Source of the DNA: JABDJZ01 sp047619685
Lineage (GTDB): Bacteria > Bacteroidota > Rhodothermia > Rhodothermales > UBA10348
Assembly (NCBI GenBank): GCA_047619685.1
Contig: JBLHLC010000021.1
Span: forward strand, 11,253-75,252
DNA length: 64,000 nt
Direction of reading: 5' to 3'
A program made the translations under genes and the position numbers. Shown piece after piece: positions 50,538-58,711 of the stretch (the stretch's first letter is position 1; each line of letters starts with the position of its first letter). The notes under the pieces are model-generated. The model saw only the letters and a list, made by a program, of their open reading frames with translations, was not told the origin of the DNA and did no database searches.

Positions 50538-52730
50538 ATGACCGGCAAGCCGGCGCCTGCCGTCAAGGAATCCGGCCCCGCAGGCCTCAGCACGTTCGCT
50601 GGAGTCTTCACACCTTCGATCCTTACGATCCTGGGTGTGATCATGTACCTGCGATTCGGCTGGGTCGTGGGAAACGTGGGACTCGCGGGGACGCTGGTGA
50701 TCGTGACGTTGTCCACGGCGATCACGTTCTTGACCGCGCTTTCGATCTCGGCGATCGCGACCGATCAGGAGGTAGGTGGAGGCGGTGCCTACTACATGAT
50801 CTCTCGGTCGCTTGGAATCGAGGCGGGAGGAGCGGTCGGGATCCCGCTCTATTTCGCCCAGGCCCTCTCGGTTGCGCTCTACACCATCGGATTTGCCGAG
50901 AGTCTCTCCGCGGCGTTCCCGGGGTACATCGACGAGAAGTTTGCGGCGCTGGTCACGACTGTTCTGGTTGCGGCGCTTGCGCTGACCTCAGCCCGATTTG
51001 CCCTTCGGGTCCAGTATGTGATAATGGCGGCCATCGCGCTGTCCCTGGTGTCCCTCTTCATGGGTTCCTCTGTTGTTGCCGAGGCGGCCGTGCCCGCTGC
51101 CGCCTTCGAGCCCGCCGGATTCTGGGTGGTGTTCGCCGTGTTTTTCCCCGCCGTCACGGGCATCATGACCGGCGTCAACATGTCGGGCGACCTGGAAAAC
51201 CCCCGAAAGTCCATTCCCGTGGGCACGCTGGCTGCAGTAGGGGTGGGCTATTTCATCTATATGGGCCTCCCCGCCATCCTCAACGCGTGGGCGACGCCCG
51301 AGCAGCTTGTCGCTGATCCCATGATCATGACCAAAATGGCGCGTTTCGGCTCGCTGATTCTGGTTGGAGTCTGGGGCGCCACCCTGTCGAGCGCGGTTGG
51401 CAGCATATTGGGTGCCCCGAGAGTCCTCCAGGCCCTTGCGCGTGACGGCGTTCTACCGCAGGCCCTCAGCTTTCTGGGAGGGGGAAGCGGTCCAGATGAC
51501 GAACCGCGCGTGGGTACGGCCGTGACGCTCGGCGTCGCGTTCATCACCGTCGCCCTGGGCAATCTGAACGCCGTCGCACCTGTTCTCACCATGTTCTTCC
51601 TGACGACGTACGGGGTGCTGAACATTTCGGCGGCCCTGGAGCGGTTCCTGGGGAATCCCTCGTACAGACCGGAGTTGCGGATTCACTGGGTCTGGTCCGC
51701 GATCGGTGCGGTGGGTTGCGGCGCCGTCATGTTCCTCATCAACGCCGCCGCCACCGTGGGTGCCCTGGTCATTGTCGCGGGGATTTATGTCTGGCTCGAG
51801 CGACAGGAACTGCGGAGTGCGTGGGGAGATGTCCGGCGAGGTGTCTGGCTGAGCATCACGACGGCCGGGCTGATGAGGCTTCGGCAACAGCCTGACGCCA
51901 AAAACTGGCGACCCCATTTTCTCGTCCTCTCCGGCGCGCCCACCAAACGTTGGCACCTGGTGTCGCTGGCCGCCTGGATCTCGCATAATCGGGGCCTTCT
52001 TACCGTGGCGTCCGTCCTGCCCTCGGAGTCCATGTCCGGGGACCGCCTCAAGCGGCTGTCCACGACCATCACGGAATACATGGACCGCCAGGGTGTTCGG
52101 GGGTTTGTCCGGGCCGTGTCTGCGGAGTCGCCGACCCAGGGTGCCCGTCAAATGATCCAGGCGTATGGCCTGGGCCCATTGGTGCCCAACACCGTGGTTA
52201 TCGGAGCCACGGGCAGACAGGATGGCCTGGAGGAGTACGCAGACCTGATTCGACTCTTCCATACCGAGCGACGCAACACCCTCATCGTCCGCTACAATGA
52301 GGCGGTCGGATTTGGGCGGAGGAAGCGCATCGACGTCTGGTGGAGCGGACTGAAAGGAAACGGAGGCCTGATGATCACGCTTGCATACATGTTGAGGAAC
52401 AGCATGCCGTGGCGTGGAGCAGTCGTCACCATCAAGATGCTGGTTGCCACCGAGGAGGCGGCAGCAGGGGCCCGCACAAACCTGCAGAATCTGTTCTCTG
52501 CCTCCCGGACCGGGATCCGGCACGAAGTCATTGTCTCGGGTGACCGCCTGTTCTTTGACGTTTTAAAGTCATCATCCAGCACGAGCGACCTTGTTTTCCT
52601 TGGCCTTGCCACTCCTGACGAATCATTTGGAGCCTACTACGCCGGCCTGCAGGAACGCACCAGCATGCTGCCGACAACCGTCTTCGTCCTCGCGGCGGAA
52701 GACGTCCCCTTTGAAGAAGTGATTCTGTAG
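50538..52730 (+). CDS. SLC12-like cation-chloride cotransporter / amino-acid permease
   Basis: 730 residues. About twelve helices (residues 20-430) of the APC fold: TFAGVFTPSILTILGVIMYL, VGGGGAYYMISRSLGIEAGG, FFPAVTGIMTGVNMSGDLEN (first and sixth helices as in Na-K-Cl cotransporters). A soluble C-terminal part (about 450-730) with Rossmann-like blocks, HFLVLSGAPTKRW and NTVVIGATG, resembles the cytoplasmic domain of eukaryotic SLC12 proteins. Ion specificity is unknown. It follows mlaE by 27 bases and precedes lysA by 10. Confidence 0.88.
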   Translation: MTGKPAPAVKESGPAGLSTFAGVFTPSILTILGVIMYLRFGWVVGNVGLAGTLVIVTLSTAITFLTALSISAIATDQEVGGGGAYYMISRSLGIEAGGAVGIPLYFAQALSVALYTIGFAESLSAAFPGYIDEKFAALVTTVLVAALALTSARFALRVQYVIMAAIALSLVSLFMGSSVVAEAAVPAAAFEPAGFWVVFAVFFPAVTGIMTGVNMSGDLENPRKSIPVGTLAAVGVGYFIYMGLPAILNAWATPEQLVADPMIMTKMARFGSLILVGVWGATLSSAVGSILGAPRVLQALARDGVLPQALSFLGGGSGPDDEPRVGTAVTLGVAFITVALGNLNAVAPVLTMFFLTTYGVLNISAALERFLGNPSYRPELRIHWVWSAIGAVGCGAVMFLINAAATVGALVIVAGIYVWLERQELRSAWGDVRRGVWLSITTAGLMRLRQQPDAKNWRPHFLVLSGAPTKRWHLVSLAAWISHNRGLLTVASVLPSESMSGDRLKRLSTTITEYMDRQGVRGFVRAVSAESPTQGARQMIQAYGLGPLVPNTVVIGATGRQDGLEEYADLIRLFHTERRNTLIVRYNEAVGFGRRKRIDVWWSGLKGNGGLMITLAYMLRNSMPWRGAVVTIKMLVATEEAAAGARTNLQNLFSASRTGIRHEVIVSGDRLFFDVLKSSSSTSDLVFLGLATPDESFGAYYAGLQERTSMLPTTVFVLAAEDVPFEEVIL

Positions 52731-52740
52731 CCCACACCGC

Positions 52741-53967
52741 ATGCACAAACCAGCTCCTTACCCTGAAATCCTGACCCGCGTCGACAGGTCCGTCTCCACG
52801 CCAACCCACGTCTATTTCGAACGCACGATTCGGCAGCAGATCGGTAGGCTTGACGAGGCCCTCCAGGCGGTCCCCCACCGGTTGCTGTATGCCATGAAGG
52901 CCAACAGCCACCCTGTGATCCTACGGCAGTTTCTGGCAGCGGGGGTCGGCATCGACGCGGTCTCGCCGGCCGAATTACTTCTGGCTATTCGGGTCGGCTT
53001 CCCCATCGACCGGATTCTGTTCTCGGCGAACAACATGACGGACGCCGAGATGCACTTTGCCAAACGGCAGGGTGTCCTCCTGAATATTGGCGAGTTATCC
53101 CGGCTCGAAGCCTTCGGTGCGGCTTACCCAGGTTCTGATGTGTGCGTGCGTCTGAATCCGCAGATTGGCGCTGGACACCACGCCCACGTAATCACTGCCG
53201 GCAACCGGTCCAAATTCGGGATCCCGGTTGCGATGAATGCTGAGATCAGGCGCATCATTGCGCGGCACGATCTGCGGCTGGCTGGTCTTCACCAACACAT
53301 TGGCAGCGGCATTCCTGATCCGGCTACCCTTTGGGAGGCCGTGTCGGTCATACTGAAGATCGCCGAGGAGTTTCCTGGACTCGACTTCGTCAATCTCGGG
53401 GGTGGGCTGGGGGTGCCTTACCGGCCCGAGGAAAAACGCATCGACCTCCAGGGCTTCGCGGAACGTTTTGGAGAGACGCTATCCGAGTTCAGCAAGAAAC
53501 ACAAAGCCGAGGTCTGGTTCGAGCCCGGCCGTTTTTTCGTAGCCGAAGCTGGCGTCATGCTTGTGACTGCGACAACGATCAAGGACAATGGGGATATATG
53601 TTTTGTGGGGGTGGACTCAGGAATGGGGCACCTTGTCCGGCCAGCGCTGTACGGCAGCTACCACGAGATCCTGAATCTCTCCAATCCCGAGGGCCCGCTC
53701 CGCACCTACGACGTGGTGGGCAACATCTGCGAGACGGGCGACACGTTTGCCCACGGTCGAGAGGTGCCCGAAATTCGCGAAGGCGACTGCCTGGCGATCC
53801 TCGACACCGGGGCGTACGGGCAGTCCATGGCGACCGACTACAACCTGAGACCGCTGCCGGCGGAGGTGTGGGTCCCAGAGGACAACCCGGCCAGATTCAG
53901 GACCATCACCGAAAGGCAGAGTCCTGCCGCCCTGGTCGCGGCCATCCTCTCAAAGTCCCTGGACTGA
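52741..53967 (+). CDS. lysA: Diaminopimelate decarboxylase
   Basis: 408 residues, fold type III PLP decarboxylase. PLP lysine in LLYAMKANSHP; HQHIGSG; the phosphate loop NLGGGLGVPY; EPGRFFVAEAG; the dimer-interface active-site motif GNICETGDTFA; and the C-terminal DTGAYGQSMATDYN. LysA rather than ornithine decarboxylase is indicated by the HQHIGSGI, EPGR and ICETGD set. It makes L-lysine from meso-diaminopimelate. It closes the ten-gene run; whether lysine serves as the lipid head group upstream is only a speculation. Confidence 0.9.
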   Translation: MHKPAPYPEILTRVDRSVSTPTHVYFERTIRQQIGRLDEALQAVPHRLLYAMKANSHPVILRQFLAAGVGIDAVSPAELLLAIRVGFPIDRILFSANNMTDAEMHFAKRQGVLLNIGELSRLEAFGAAYPGSDVCVRLNPQIGAGHHAHVITAGNRSKFGIPVAMNAEIRRIIARHDLRLAGLHQHIGSGIPDPATLWEAVSVILKIAEEFPGLDFVNLGGGLGVPYRPEEKRIDLQGFAERFGETLSEFSKKHKAEVWFEPGRFFVAEAGVMLVTATTIKDNGDICFVGVDSGMGHLVRPALYGSYHEILNLSNPEGPLRTYDVVGNICETGDTFAHGREVPEIREGDCLAILDTGAYGQSMATDYNLRPLPAEVWVPEDNPARFRTITERQSPAALVAAILSKSLD

Positions 53968-54005
53968 CAACCGCCCTGGGGCTCACCTGGGAGCGGTGGT
54001 CTGCC

Positions 54006-54671
54006 CTACACCACTGACGCATGCAGGCTGGGCAGTCCGTCTATTTCGGCCGTCAGTTCATCACCCGGATTGACCGGGCCCACACCCTCCGGAGTTCCTG
54101 TGTAGAGCAGGTCTCCGGGCTCCAGCGTGAAGACGGTGGAGCAGTAGGCGATGAGTTGAGCGATGCCGAATACCATGTCGGAGGTATGACCTTCCTGAAC
54201 CATTCGCCCGTTGATGAGCAACCGAATGCCGAGGTCGCCCGGATTCATACCCGCGGCGGCCACAGGCTGGCCGATAGGGGCGAACGTGTCGAAGCCCTTT
54301 GCCACGGTCCAGGGCCCGCCGCTCTTCTTGGCCTCGCCCTGCAACCGGCGGGCAGTCATATCGAGCCCTACTGCGTAAGACGCTACCACCTCCAGTGCCC
54401 GGTCCAGAGAGACGTTGCGGGCAAAGTCCCCGACAACGGCCACCAATTCCACCTCGTGGTGCACCTCGCCAATACCGGGCGGAATACGCACTGTGCCACC
54501 CGCTGGAATCAGGGCGGTTGATGGCTTCAGAAAAACCATCGGCGTGGTAGGGACCGCGCTGCCCATTTCTGCCGCGTGACGCGCATAGTTTTTTCCAATG
54601 CAAATCACCTTGCCGACGGGGGTCGATCCCCATTTGGGCAAACTCACGAAGCGCGCAGGGTTGCTTTCCAT
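54006..54671 (-). CDS. Fumarylacetoacetate hydrolase-family protein (FAHD1-like)
   Basis: About 221 residues from the ATG at 54669-54671 (an ATG six codons upstream is possible). Single FAH domain: GKVICIGKNYARHAAEMG, VHHEVELVAVVGDFARNV with the metal Glu pair, YAVGLDMTARRLQ with the metal Asp, KGFDTFAPIGQP, and LEPGDLLYTGTPEGVGPVNP. Small stand-alone members are acylpyruvate hydrolases or oxaloacetate decarboxylases (FAHD1) in the cytosol. Unlike the secreted FAH fusion at 540-2465 it has no signal peptide. Divergent from rplU. Confidence 0.87.
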   Translation of the reverse strand: MESNPARFVSLPKWGSTPVGKVICIGKNYARHAAEMGSAVPTTPMVFLKPSTALIPAGGTVRIPPGIGEVHHEVELVAVVGDFARNVSLDRALEVVASYAVGLDMTARRLQGEAKKSGGPWTVAKGFDTFAPIGQPVAAAGMNPGDLGIRLLINGRMVQEGHTSDMVFGIAQLIAYCSTVFTLEPGDLLYTGTPEGVGPVNPGDELTAEIDGLPSLHASVV

Positions 54672-54744
54672 AGACTGTCCGCTGTACATTTATGGGCTAG
54701 GCCGTTTTGTGGCCCAATTGATAAGATTTTGCATCCACACTCTC

Positions 54745-54766
54745 GCGCCGGTAACCAACCCGGCGC
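54745..54766 (+). promoter_or_regulatory. Stem-loop in the rplU leader
   Basis: GCGCCGG (54745-54751), loop TAACCAAC, CCGGCGC (54760-54766): perfect 7-base stem ending 18 bases before the rplU ATG, near the ribosome site AGAGG. It may be an autoregulatory leader structure; there is no T-run, so it is not a terminator. Confidence 0.4.
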
Positions 54767-54784
54767 CCAAAGCAGAGGTTTGAT

Positions 54785-55435
54785 ATGTACGCGATCGTAG
54801 AAATTTCCGGGAAGCAGTATAAAGTCCGGGAGAACGATCGGCTCTACGTTCCGCGTCTGATAGACGCCCCGGAGAGCAAGGTTTCATTCGATCAGGTTCT
54901 CCTGGTCTCGAGCGAAGATTCGGTCTCCGTTGGCACCCCGCTCGTGGGCGGCGCCTCTGTAGAAGCTACCGTACTTGCGCACGTCAAGGCAGACAAGGTT
55001 CTCGTCTTCAAGAAGAAGCGCCGCAAGGGCTACAAAGTGAAGAACGGGCACCGTCAGCCTTACACGCAGCTCATGATTGACTCGGTCACGCTTGACGGCT
55101 CAGGCCCCAAGGCTGCTGCTCCGAAGGCAGAGGCTGCTGCTCCGGAGGCAGAGGCGCCCAAGGCGAAGAAGGCGGCCAAAGGTGACAAGCTCACCAAGAT
55201 CGAGGGCATCGGTCCCAAGATCGCGGAGCTGCTTGCCGAAGCTGGATTCGACACGTTTGCCAAGGTGGCCGCCGCGGAGATCCCACAGTTGCAGGAAGTC
55301 CTGACCGCCGCCGGTCCTCGTTACAACTCCCACACGCCCGACACATGGCCCCAGCAGGCTGCGTTGGCCGCGGCCGGGGATTGGGACACGCTCCAGAAAC
55401 TTCAGGACGACCTCGACGGCGGACGTCCAGCTTAA
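54785..55435 (+). CDS. rplU: Ribosomal protein L21 fused to a helix-hairpin-helix domain
   Basis: 216 residues, about twice the usual L21. Residues 1-104 are L21 (MYAIVEISGKQYKVRENDRL, VLVFKKKRRKGYKVKNGHRQ). An Ala/Lys/Glu-rich linker (about 105-137) leads to a C-terminal helix-hairpin-helix-like domain (DKLTKIEGIGPKIAELLAEA, then GFDTFAKVAAAEI). L21 binds 23S rRNA in the large subunit; the tail probably contacts nucleic acid. L21 tails of this kind are known in Bacteroidota and relatives. First of an rplU-rpmA operon. Confidence 0.93.
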   Translation: MYAIVEISGKQYKVRENDRLYVPRLIDAPESKVSFDQVLLVSSEDSVSVGTPLVGGASVEATVLAHVKADKVLVFKKKRRKGYKVKNGHRQPYTQLMIDSVTLDGSGPKAAAPKAEAAAPEAEAPKAKKAAKGDKLTKIEGIGPKIAELLAEAGFDTFAKVAAAEIPQLQEVLTAAGPRYNSHTPDTWPQQAALAAAGDWDTLQKLQDDLDGGRPA

Positions 55436-55462
55436 AGAAGACTAGCACGTAGGTAAGGTACT

Positions 55463-55720
55463 ATGGCACATAAGAAAGGAATGGGGTCGACCAAGAACGG
55501 TCGCGACTCCAACCCACAAATGCTCGGTGTGAAGGCTTATGGCGGCGAAGTCGTCACGGCTGGATCAATCATTGTCCGCCAGCGAGGCACCAAGTTCCAT
55601 CCCGGAAACAACGTGGGAATTGGAAAGGACGATACCCTCTTCGCGACCTCACACGGCAGCGTGCGGTTTTCGAGCGGTAAGAACGACAGAAAATTCGTTC
55701 ACATCGACCCCGCAGCCTAG
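55463..55720 (+). CDS. rpmA: Ribosomal protein L27
   Basis: 85 residues. MAHKKGMGSTKNGRDSNPQM starts directly at the mature N-terminus, so no cleavage extension as in Firmicutes is present; GGEVVTAGSIIVRQRGTKFH is the conserved core. L27 reaches the peptidyl-transferase centre. It follows rplU by 27 bases and is closed by a strong terminator. Confidence 0.97.
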   Translation: MAHKKGMGSTKNGRDSNPQMLGVKAYGGEVVTAGSIIVRQRGTKFHPGNNVGIGKDDTLFATSHGSVRFSSGKNDRKFVHIDPAA

Positions 55721-55751
55721 ACTGAGGTCAGGTTCGCGGTGCCGCTGACTT

Positions 55752-55787
55752 CACGGTCGTATCTGGTTTTGGCCAGGTACGACCGTG
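55752..55787 (+). terminator. Intrinsic terminator after rpmA
   Basis: Stem CACGGTCGTA...TACGACCGTG plus inner CTGG...CCAG, joined by a T-G wobble, giving about 15 pairs around a TTTTGG loop; followed by TTCGTTT. It lies 31 bases after the rpmA stop and just before the convergent HAD gene end. Confidence 0.8.
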
Positions 55788-55795
55788 TTCGTTTA

Positions 55796-56395
55796 TCAGG
55801 CTGCCAACCTCAGCCGCGATGCCCCCGGTGGGGTCACCCGGAGGAAAATCCCAATCCCTGCAGCCTTGGCTGCTTCCGCGTCAGAGGCCGAATCCCCAAT
55901 GAAAACGGTGGCTTTGGGAGAGGCTACGTAGAGCCTGCAGGCCCGCAGCAGCCCCTGCGGCGAGGGTTTACTGGCTTGAACGTCCTCCTTCCCTATCACC
56001 CTGGCGCGAATTCCGGAGAACTCGGGACGGGCCAGGATCCTGAGAACCCCGGCCTTGGTGTTGTTGGTCACAATTGCTGTGGGCTCTCCGCTCCGATCCC
56101 GAAGGAGTTCGATGAGGTTGTGCGATATGTCCTGTGGCGCATAGCCGGCCACTTCGGCATCGGCCACCTCGTCACAGAGTCGGGTAAAGGTGGCTTCGCC
56201 CTGATCTGACCTGACACGGCGCAGATTGGCGTCCATACCCAGCGAGAGATCCCAAGGCCAGTTGCGTTCAGCAGAAAGAGCGGCAAGACGCTTCTTGAGA
56301 CCGACCCAGTCGGTCCTCAGCGTCGCAAGCGTCCCATCGAAATCGACCAGAACGAGGGGTGCATGTTCGATTACGCGGCGCGACGCTGAATCCAT
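55796..56395 (-). CDS. HAD-family phosphatase
   Basis: 199 residues. Motif I VLVDFDGTLAT (nucleophile Asp, DxDGT), motif II AIVTNNTKAG, motif III Lys in ASKPSPQGL, motif IV FIGDSASDAEAAKAAG: a full haloacid dehalogenase set with a small helical cap, of the phosphoglycolate-phosphatase-like group. Substrate unknown. It overlaps the ATP-grasp gene upstream by 25 bases and lies in a three-gene unit with a Gfo/Idh oxidoreductase. Confidence 0.88.
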   Translation of the reverse strand: MDSASRRVIEHAPLVLVDFDGTLATLRTDWVGLKKRLAALSAERNWPWDLSLGMDANLRRVRSDQGEATFTRLCDEVADAEVAGYAPQDISHNLIELLRDRSGEPTAIVTNNTKAGVLRILARPEFSGIRARVIGKEDVQASKPSPQGLLRACRLYVASPKATVFIGDSASDAEAAKAAGIGIFLRVTPPGASRLRLAA

Positions 56396-57435
56396 GGTGC
56401 TCCTTTGAATAGGTGGGGTTTTCTGTCTACGCCTCGAACCCAGTAGAGCTCGGTCTCACAGGCGTTGTAGGGTTGCAATGCCTCCACCCGCTGGCCGAAC
56501 GCCATCCTCAGGTAGTAGTAAGGCATATTGGAGCCGGCGGCGGCGAAAAAATTGCTTGTGGTGAAGAACCGGCCGACGTTGATTTCTGTGACGCTCGGCA
56601 CGCCGTTCTCATCTTCCTTCAGATCCACGCAGTAGATCCCGCTCGGTCGCGGCGAAATGGCGCGAACGGCGGCCGAAGCGACGGTGTTGACGTCGTCTCG
56701 ATGGACCGTGCGTGCGACGCTTGGACTGGAAGACTGCCCGCTGGGCATGATGTTACCCATCAGGTACTCGGTCCGCTCCCTGGCCATCGAAGTGACCAGT
56801 TGTCCGTCGTACCACAGACTCTGGAAGGCGAACTCAGCACCGGGGAGGAATGCGCTGAGCATAAAATCGGTCGTGGCGCATTCCTTGTTGACTGTCCAGT
56901 AGCGGATCCAGTTGAACGCCTGGTCGCCAGTCGTGACCGGCAAGGCAGCCCGGGATCCTGCTCCGCGTACGGCGCGGACCCAGACCTTTCCGGACCGACC
57001 CATCAGCGTCTTTACCGCGTCATCGAAATCCAAGTGCGCGTGGACCCTGAGGGATCGTGGTGCGGGAACCTCAGCCGCCGCCAGAAGACGATTGCAGTGC
57101 ATCTTGTCCTGGCAAGCCACTACGTCGGCGTGATCCGGTAGCGCAAGAAGTCCTGGAAATTGGTCTCGATTCTCGGAGAACCAGGCAACCTCGGGGTCCG
57201 GCTGTGGGTGAACCAGACTCACCCGCTCCATCTCGATAATGGCCAGAACGGACTCCTCGTACGTGGGATCGTCGCAACTGGGCACCACATAGGATGCGTC
57301 CGTGTCGGTACACGCCAAGTGAAACGTGTTGGTGTCCGTACCCACAATGTAGAATGGCTCTGGAGCCATTCGAACCGAAGCGATGAAATTTCGGGCCGCA
57401 TTTCCACCGGCCCCTGTTACCAGAATTCTGCGCAT
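56371..57435 (-). CDS. ATP-grasp carboxylate-amine ligase-like protein
   Basis: 354 residues. N-terminal Rossmann-like pre-ATP-grasp fold (RRILVTGAGGNAARNFIASV), then ATP-grasp blocks: VVACQDKMHCNRLLAAAEVP, VWVRAVRGAGSRAALPV, AEFAFQSLWYDGQLV and the Mg-binding VTEINVGRFFTTS. It resembles carbamoyl-phosphate synthase large-subunit-like ligases that join a carboxylate to an amine. Between an oxidoreductase and a phosphatase it may help make a modified sugar or peptide; the product is unknown. Confidence 0.82.
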   Translation of the reverse strand: MRRILVTGAGGNAARNFIASVRMAPEPFYIVGTDTNTFHLACTDTDASYVVPSCDDPTYEESVLAIIEMERVSLVHPQPDPEVAWFSENRDQFPGLLALPDHADVVACQDKMHCNRLLAAAEVPAPRSLRVHAHLDFDDAVKTLMGRSGKVWVRAVRGAGSRAALPVTTGDQAFNWIRYWTVNKECATTDFMLSAFLPGAEFAFQSLWYDGQLVTSMARERTEYLMGNIMPSGQSSSPSVARTVHRDDVNTVASAAVRAISPRPSGIYCVDLKEDENGVPSVTEINVGRFFTTSNFFAAAGSNMPYYYLRMAFGQRVEALQPYNACETELYWVRGVDRKPHLFKGAPWIQRRAA

Positions 57436-57436
57436 A

Positions 57437-58387
57437 TCAGGCAGCCCTCTGCAGGCGTGTGTGTTTGAACCCGGTAGCGCGCACGGCTACTTCGAGGGCT
57501 CTGATGCCATCCCGTGCGGAGACGGGTGCAGGTAGTCCGTACCGGACGGAGTGGACAAAGGCCTTTAGTTCGGCCGTGAGTGGCTCTTCGACCAGCACAG
57601 GAAGATCTTCGACGGTATAACCACCTCCGGAACTGCTCCTGCTGAAGGCCTTGACCGTCTTGCTTATCAAATCGGCCTTGAACAGCGTGTCCTGAGTGAT
57701 CACCTGGACTTCCCTGGATTTGTACGGGGTAATCCAGTTGGCCGTGAGCTGGACTGCAATGCCACCGGCCAGCCGAAGTAGAATCGAAGCGGTGTCCTCA
57801 TGCTCCATGGGCATGCTGGAGGTCACCGCAAAGACATCCTCCGTTGCCCTGCCAGTAAGGAAGAACGCCAGGTCGATGTCGTGTACGGCAAGGTCAATAA
57901 TGACGCCGGCGTCCTTGATGCGCGGCGGTCTGGGACCTACGCGAATGATGTTCAGCGCAAGCACGTCCTCCGGGGCGACTTTGGCGCTCAGCGTCCGAAT
58001 CGCAGGATTGAAGCGCTCAATGTGACCCACCATCAGGAGTCGGTCGTTCACACGCGCCGAGTCCATCATGTCGGTTGCGTCCCGTAGACTTCCCGCGATG
58101 GGCTTCTCCACAAGCACGTGAATGCCTGCTTCCATAGCGCGAGTGGCCATTTCCGCATGCTGCGTGGTGGGCACGGCGACGGTAACCGCATCGATCCCGG
58201 CTGTCAGGAGCTCTTCAACTGAATTGAAGGCGTATGCCCCGTTGGCGGTAGCGACGGCCGAAGCCTGATAATCGTCGACGTCGTAGACCCCGACCAGTTC
58301 GGTGTGGTCCATTTCCCGATAGACACGGGCATGGTGCCGGCCCATGGCGCCGACGCCGATAACTGCTGTGCGAATGACCTCGTTCAT
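57437..58387 (-). CDS. Gfo/Idh/MocA-family oxidoreductase
   Basis: 316 residues from the ATG at 58385-58387; a longer ATG-started frame has unconvincing N-terminal sequence. NAD(P)-binding TAVIGVGAMGRHHARVYREM, then the conserved EKPIAGSLRDA (catalytic Lys) and GVIIDLAVHDIDLAFFLTGR with the catalytic-type His. Family members oxidise or reduce sugars and inositols, including nucleotide sugars. It ends one base before the ATP-grasp gene begins, so the three minus-strand genes form one unit. Confidence 0.9.
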   Translation of the reverse strand: MNEVIRTAVIGVGAMGRHHARVYREMDHTELVGVYDVDDYQASAVATANGAYAFNSVEELLTAGIDAVTVAVPTTQHAEMATRAMEAGIHVLVEKPIAGSLRDATDMMDSARVNDRLLMVGHIERFNPAIRTLSAKVAPEDVLALNIIRVGPRPPRIKDAGVIIDLAVHDIDLAFFLTGRATEDVFAVTSSMPMEHEDTASILLRLAGGIAVQLTANWITPYKSREVQVITQDTLFKADLISKTVKAFSRSSSGGGYTVEDLPVLVEEPLTAELKAFVHSVRYGLPAPVSARDGIRALEVAVRATGFKHTRLQRAA

Positions 58388-58711
58388 GGTCTCATCAGGG
58401 AGCAAATGAAAGTGTTGCCAGAAGCCACGGAGACAGAGAGCCGAGTCGAAACCCGACGGTTCTCCAGGCAGGCTCCGCTCCCCCATGCACGGGCTGTGCC
58501 AATCAAATCCATGCGCCCTCCATCAACCTGACCGGCACAAACGGCGGTTTTACCCGGCCAAAACGCGCCCTTCTATAAGGAAAAACTGCCTGACGGATGG
58601 AAAAAGGTGCCCCCGCTCACTTTAGAAACAGGGCGAGGCGGCCACGGCGGGCAGATGGGTGTCTTGGCAGGGCATTTGCGATGGTGATCTACGGACAACC
58701 ACCATCTGCCC
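58388..58711. other. 324-base divergent intergenic region before the flagellar genes
   Basis: No gene recognised. It holds the sigma-54 promoter candidate (58664-58679) and an imperfect inverted repeat, GGCGGTTTT ... AAAACGCGCC, around 58541-58568 with one bulged base, which could be an operator or a terminator-like hairpin. No tRNA-like fold was seen. Confidence 0.5.
58664..58679 (+). promoter_or_regulatory. Sigma-54 promoter candidate for the flgF operon
   Basis: TTGGCAGGGCATTTGC: GG at -24 and GC at -12 with exactly 10 bases between them, close to the consensus TGGCACG-N4-TTGC. The expected start point is near 58690, about 20 bases before the flgF ATG. Confidence 0.55.

Noticed and set aside
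53950..54005. Possible terminator ACCGC...GCGGT after lysA
   Set aside because: Only about five pairs with an interrupted stem and no T-run.
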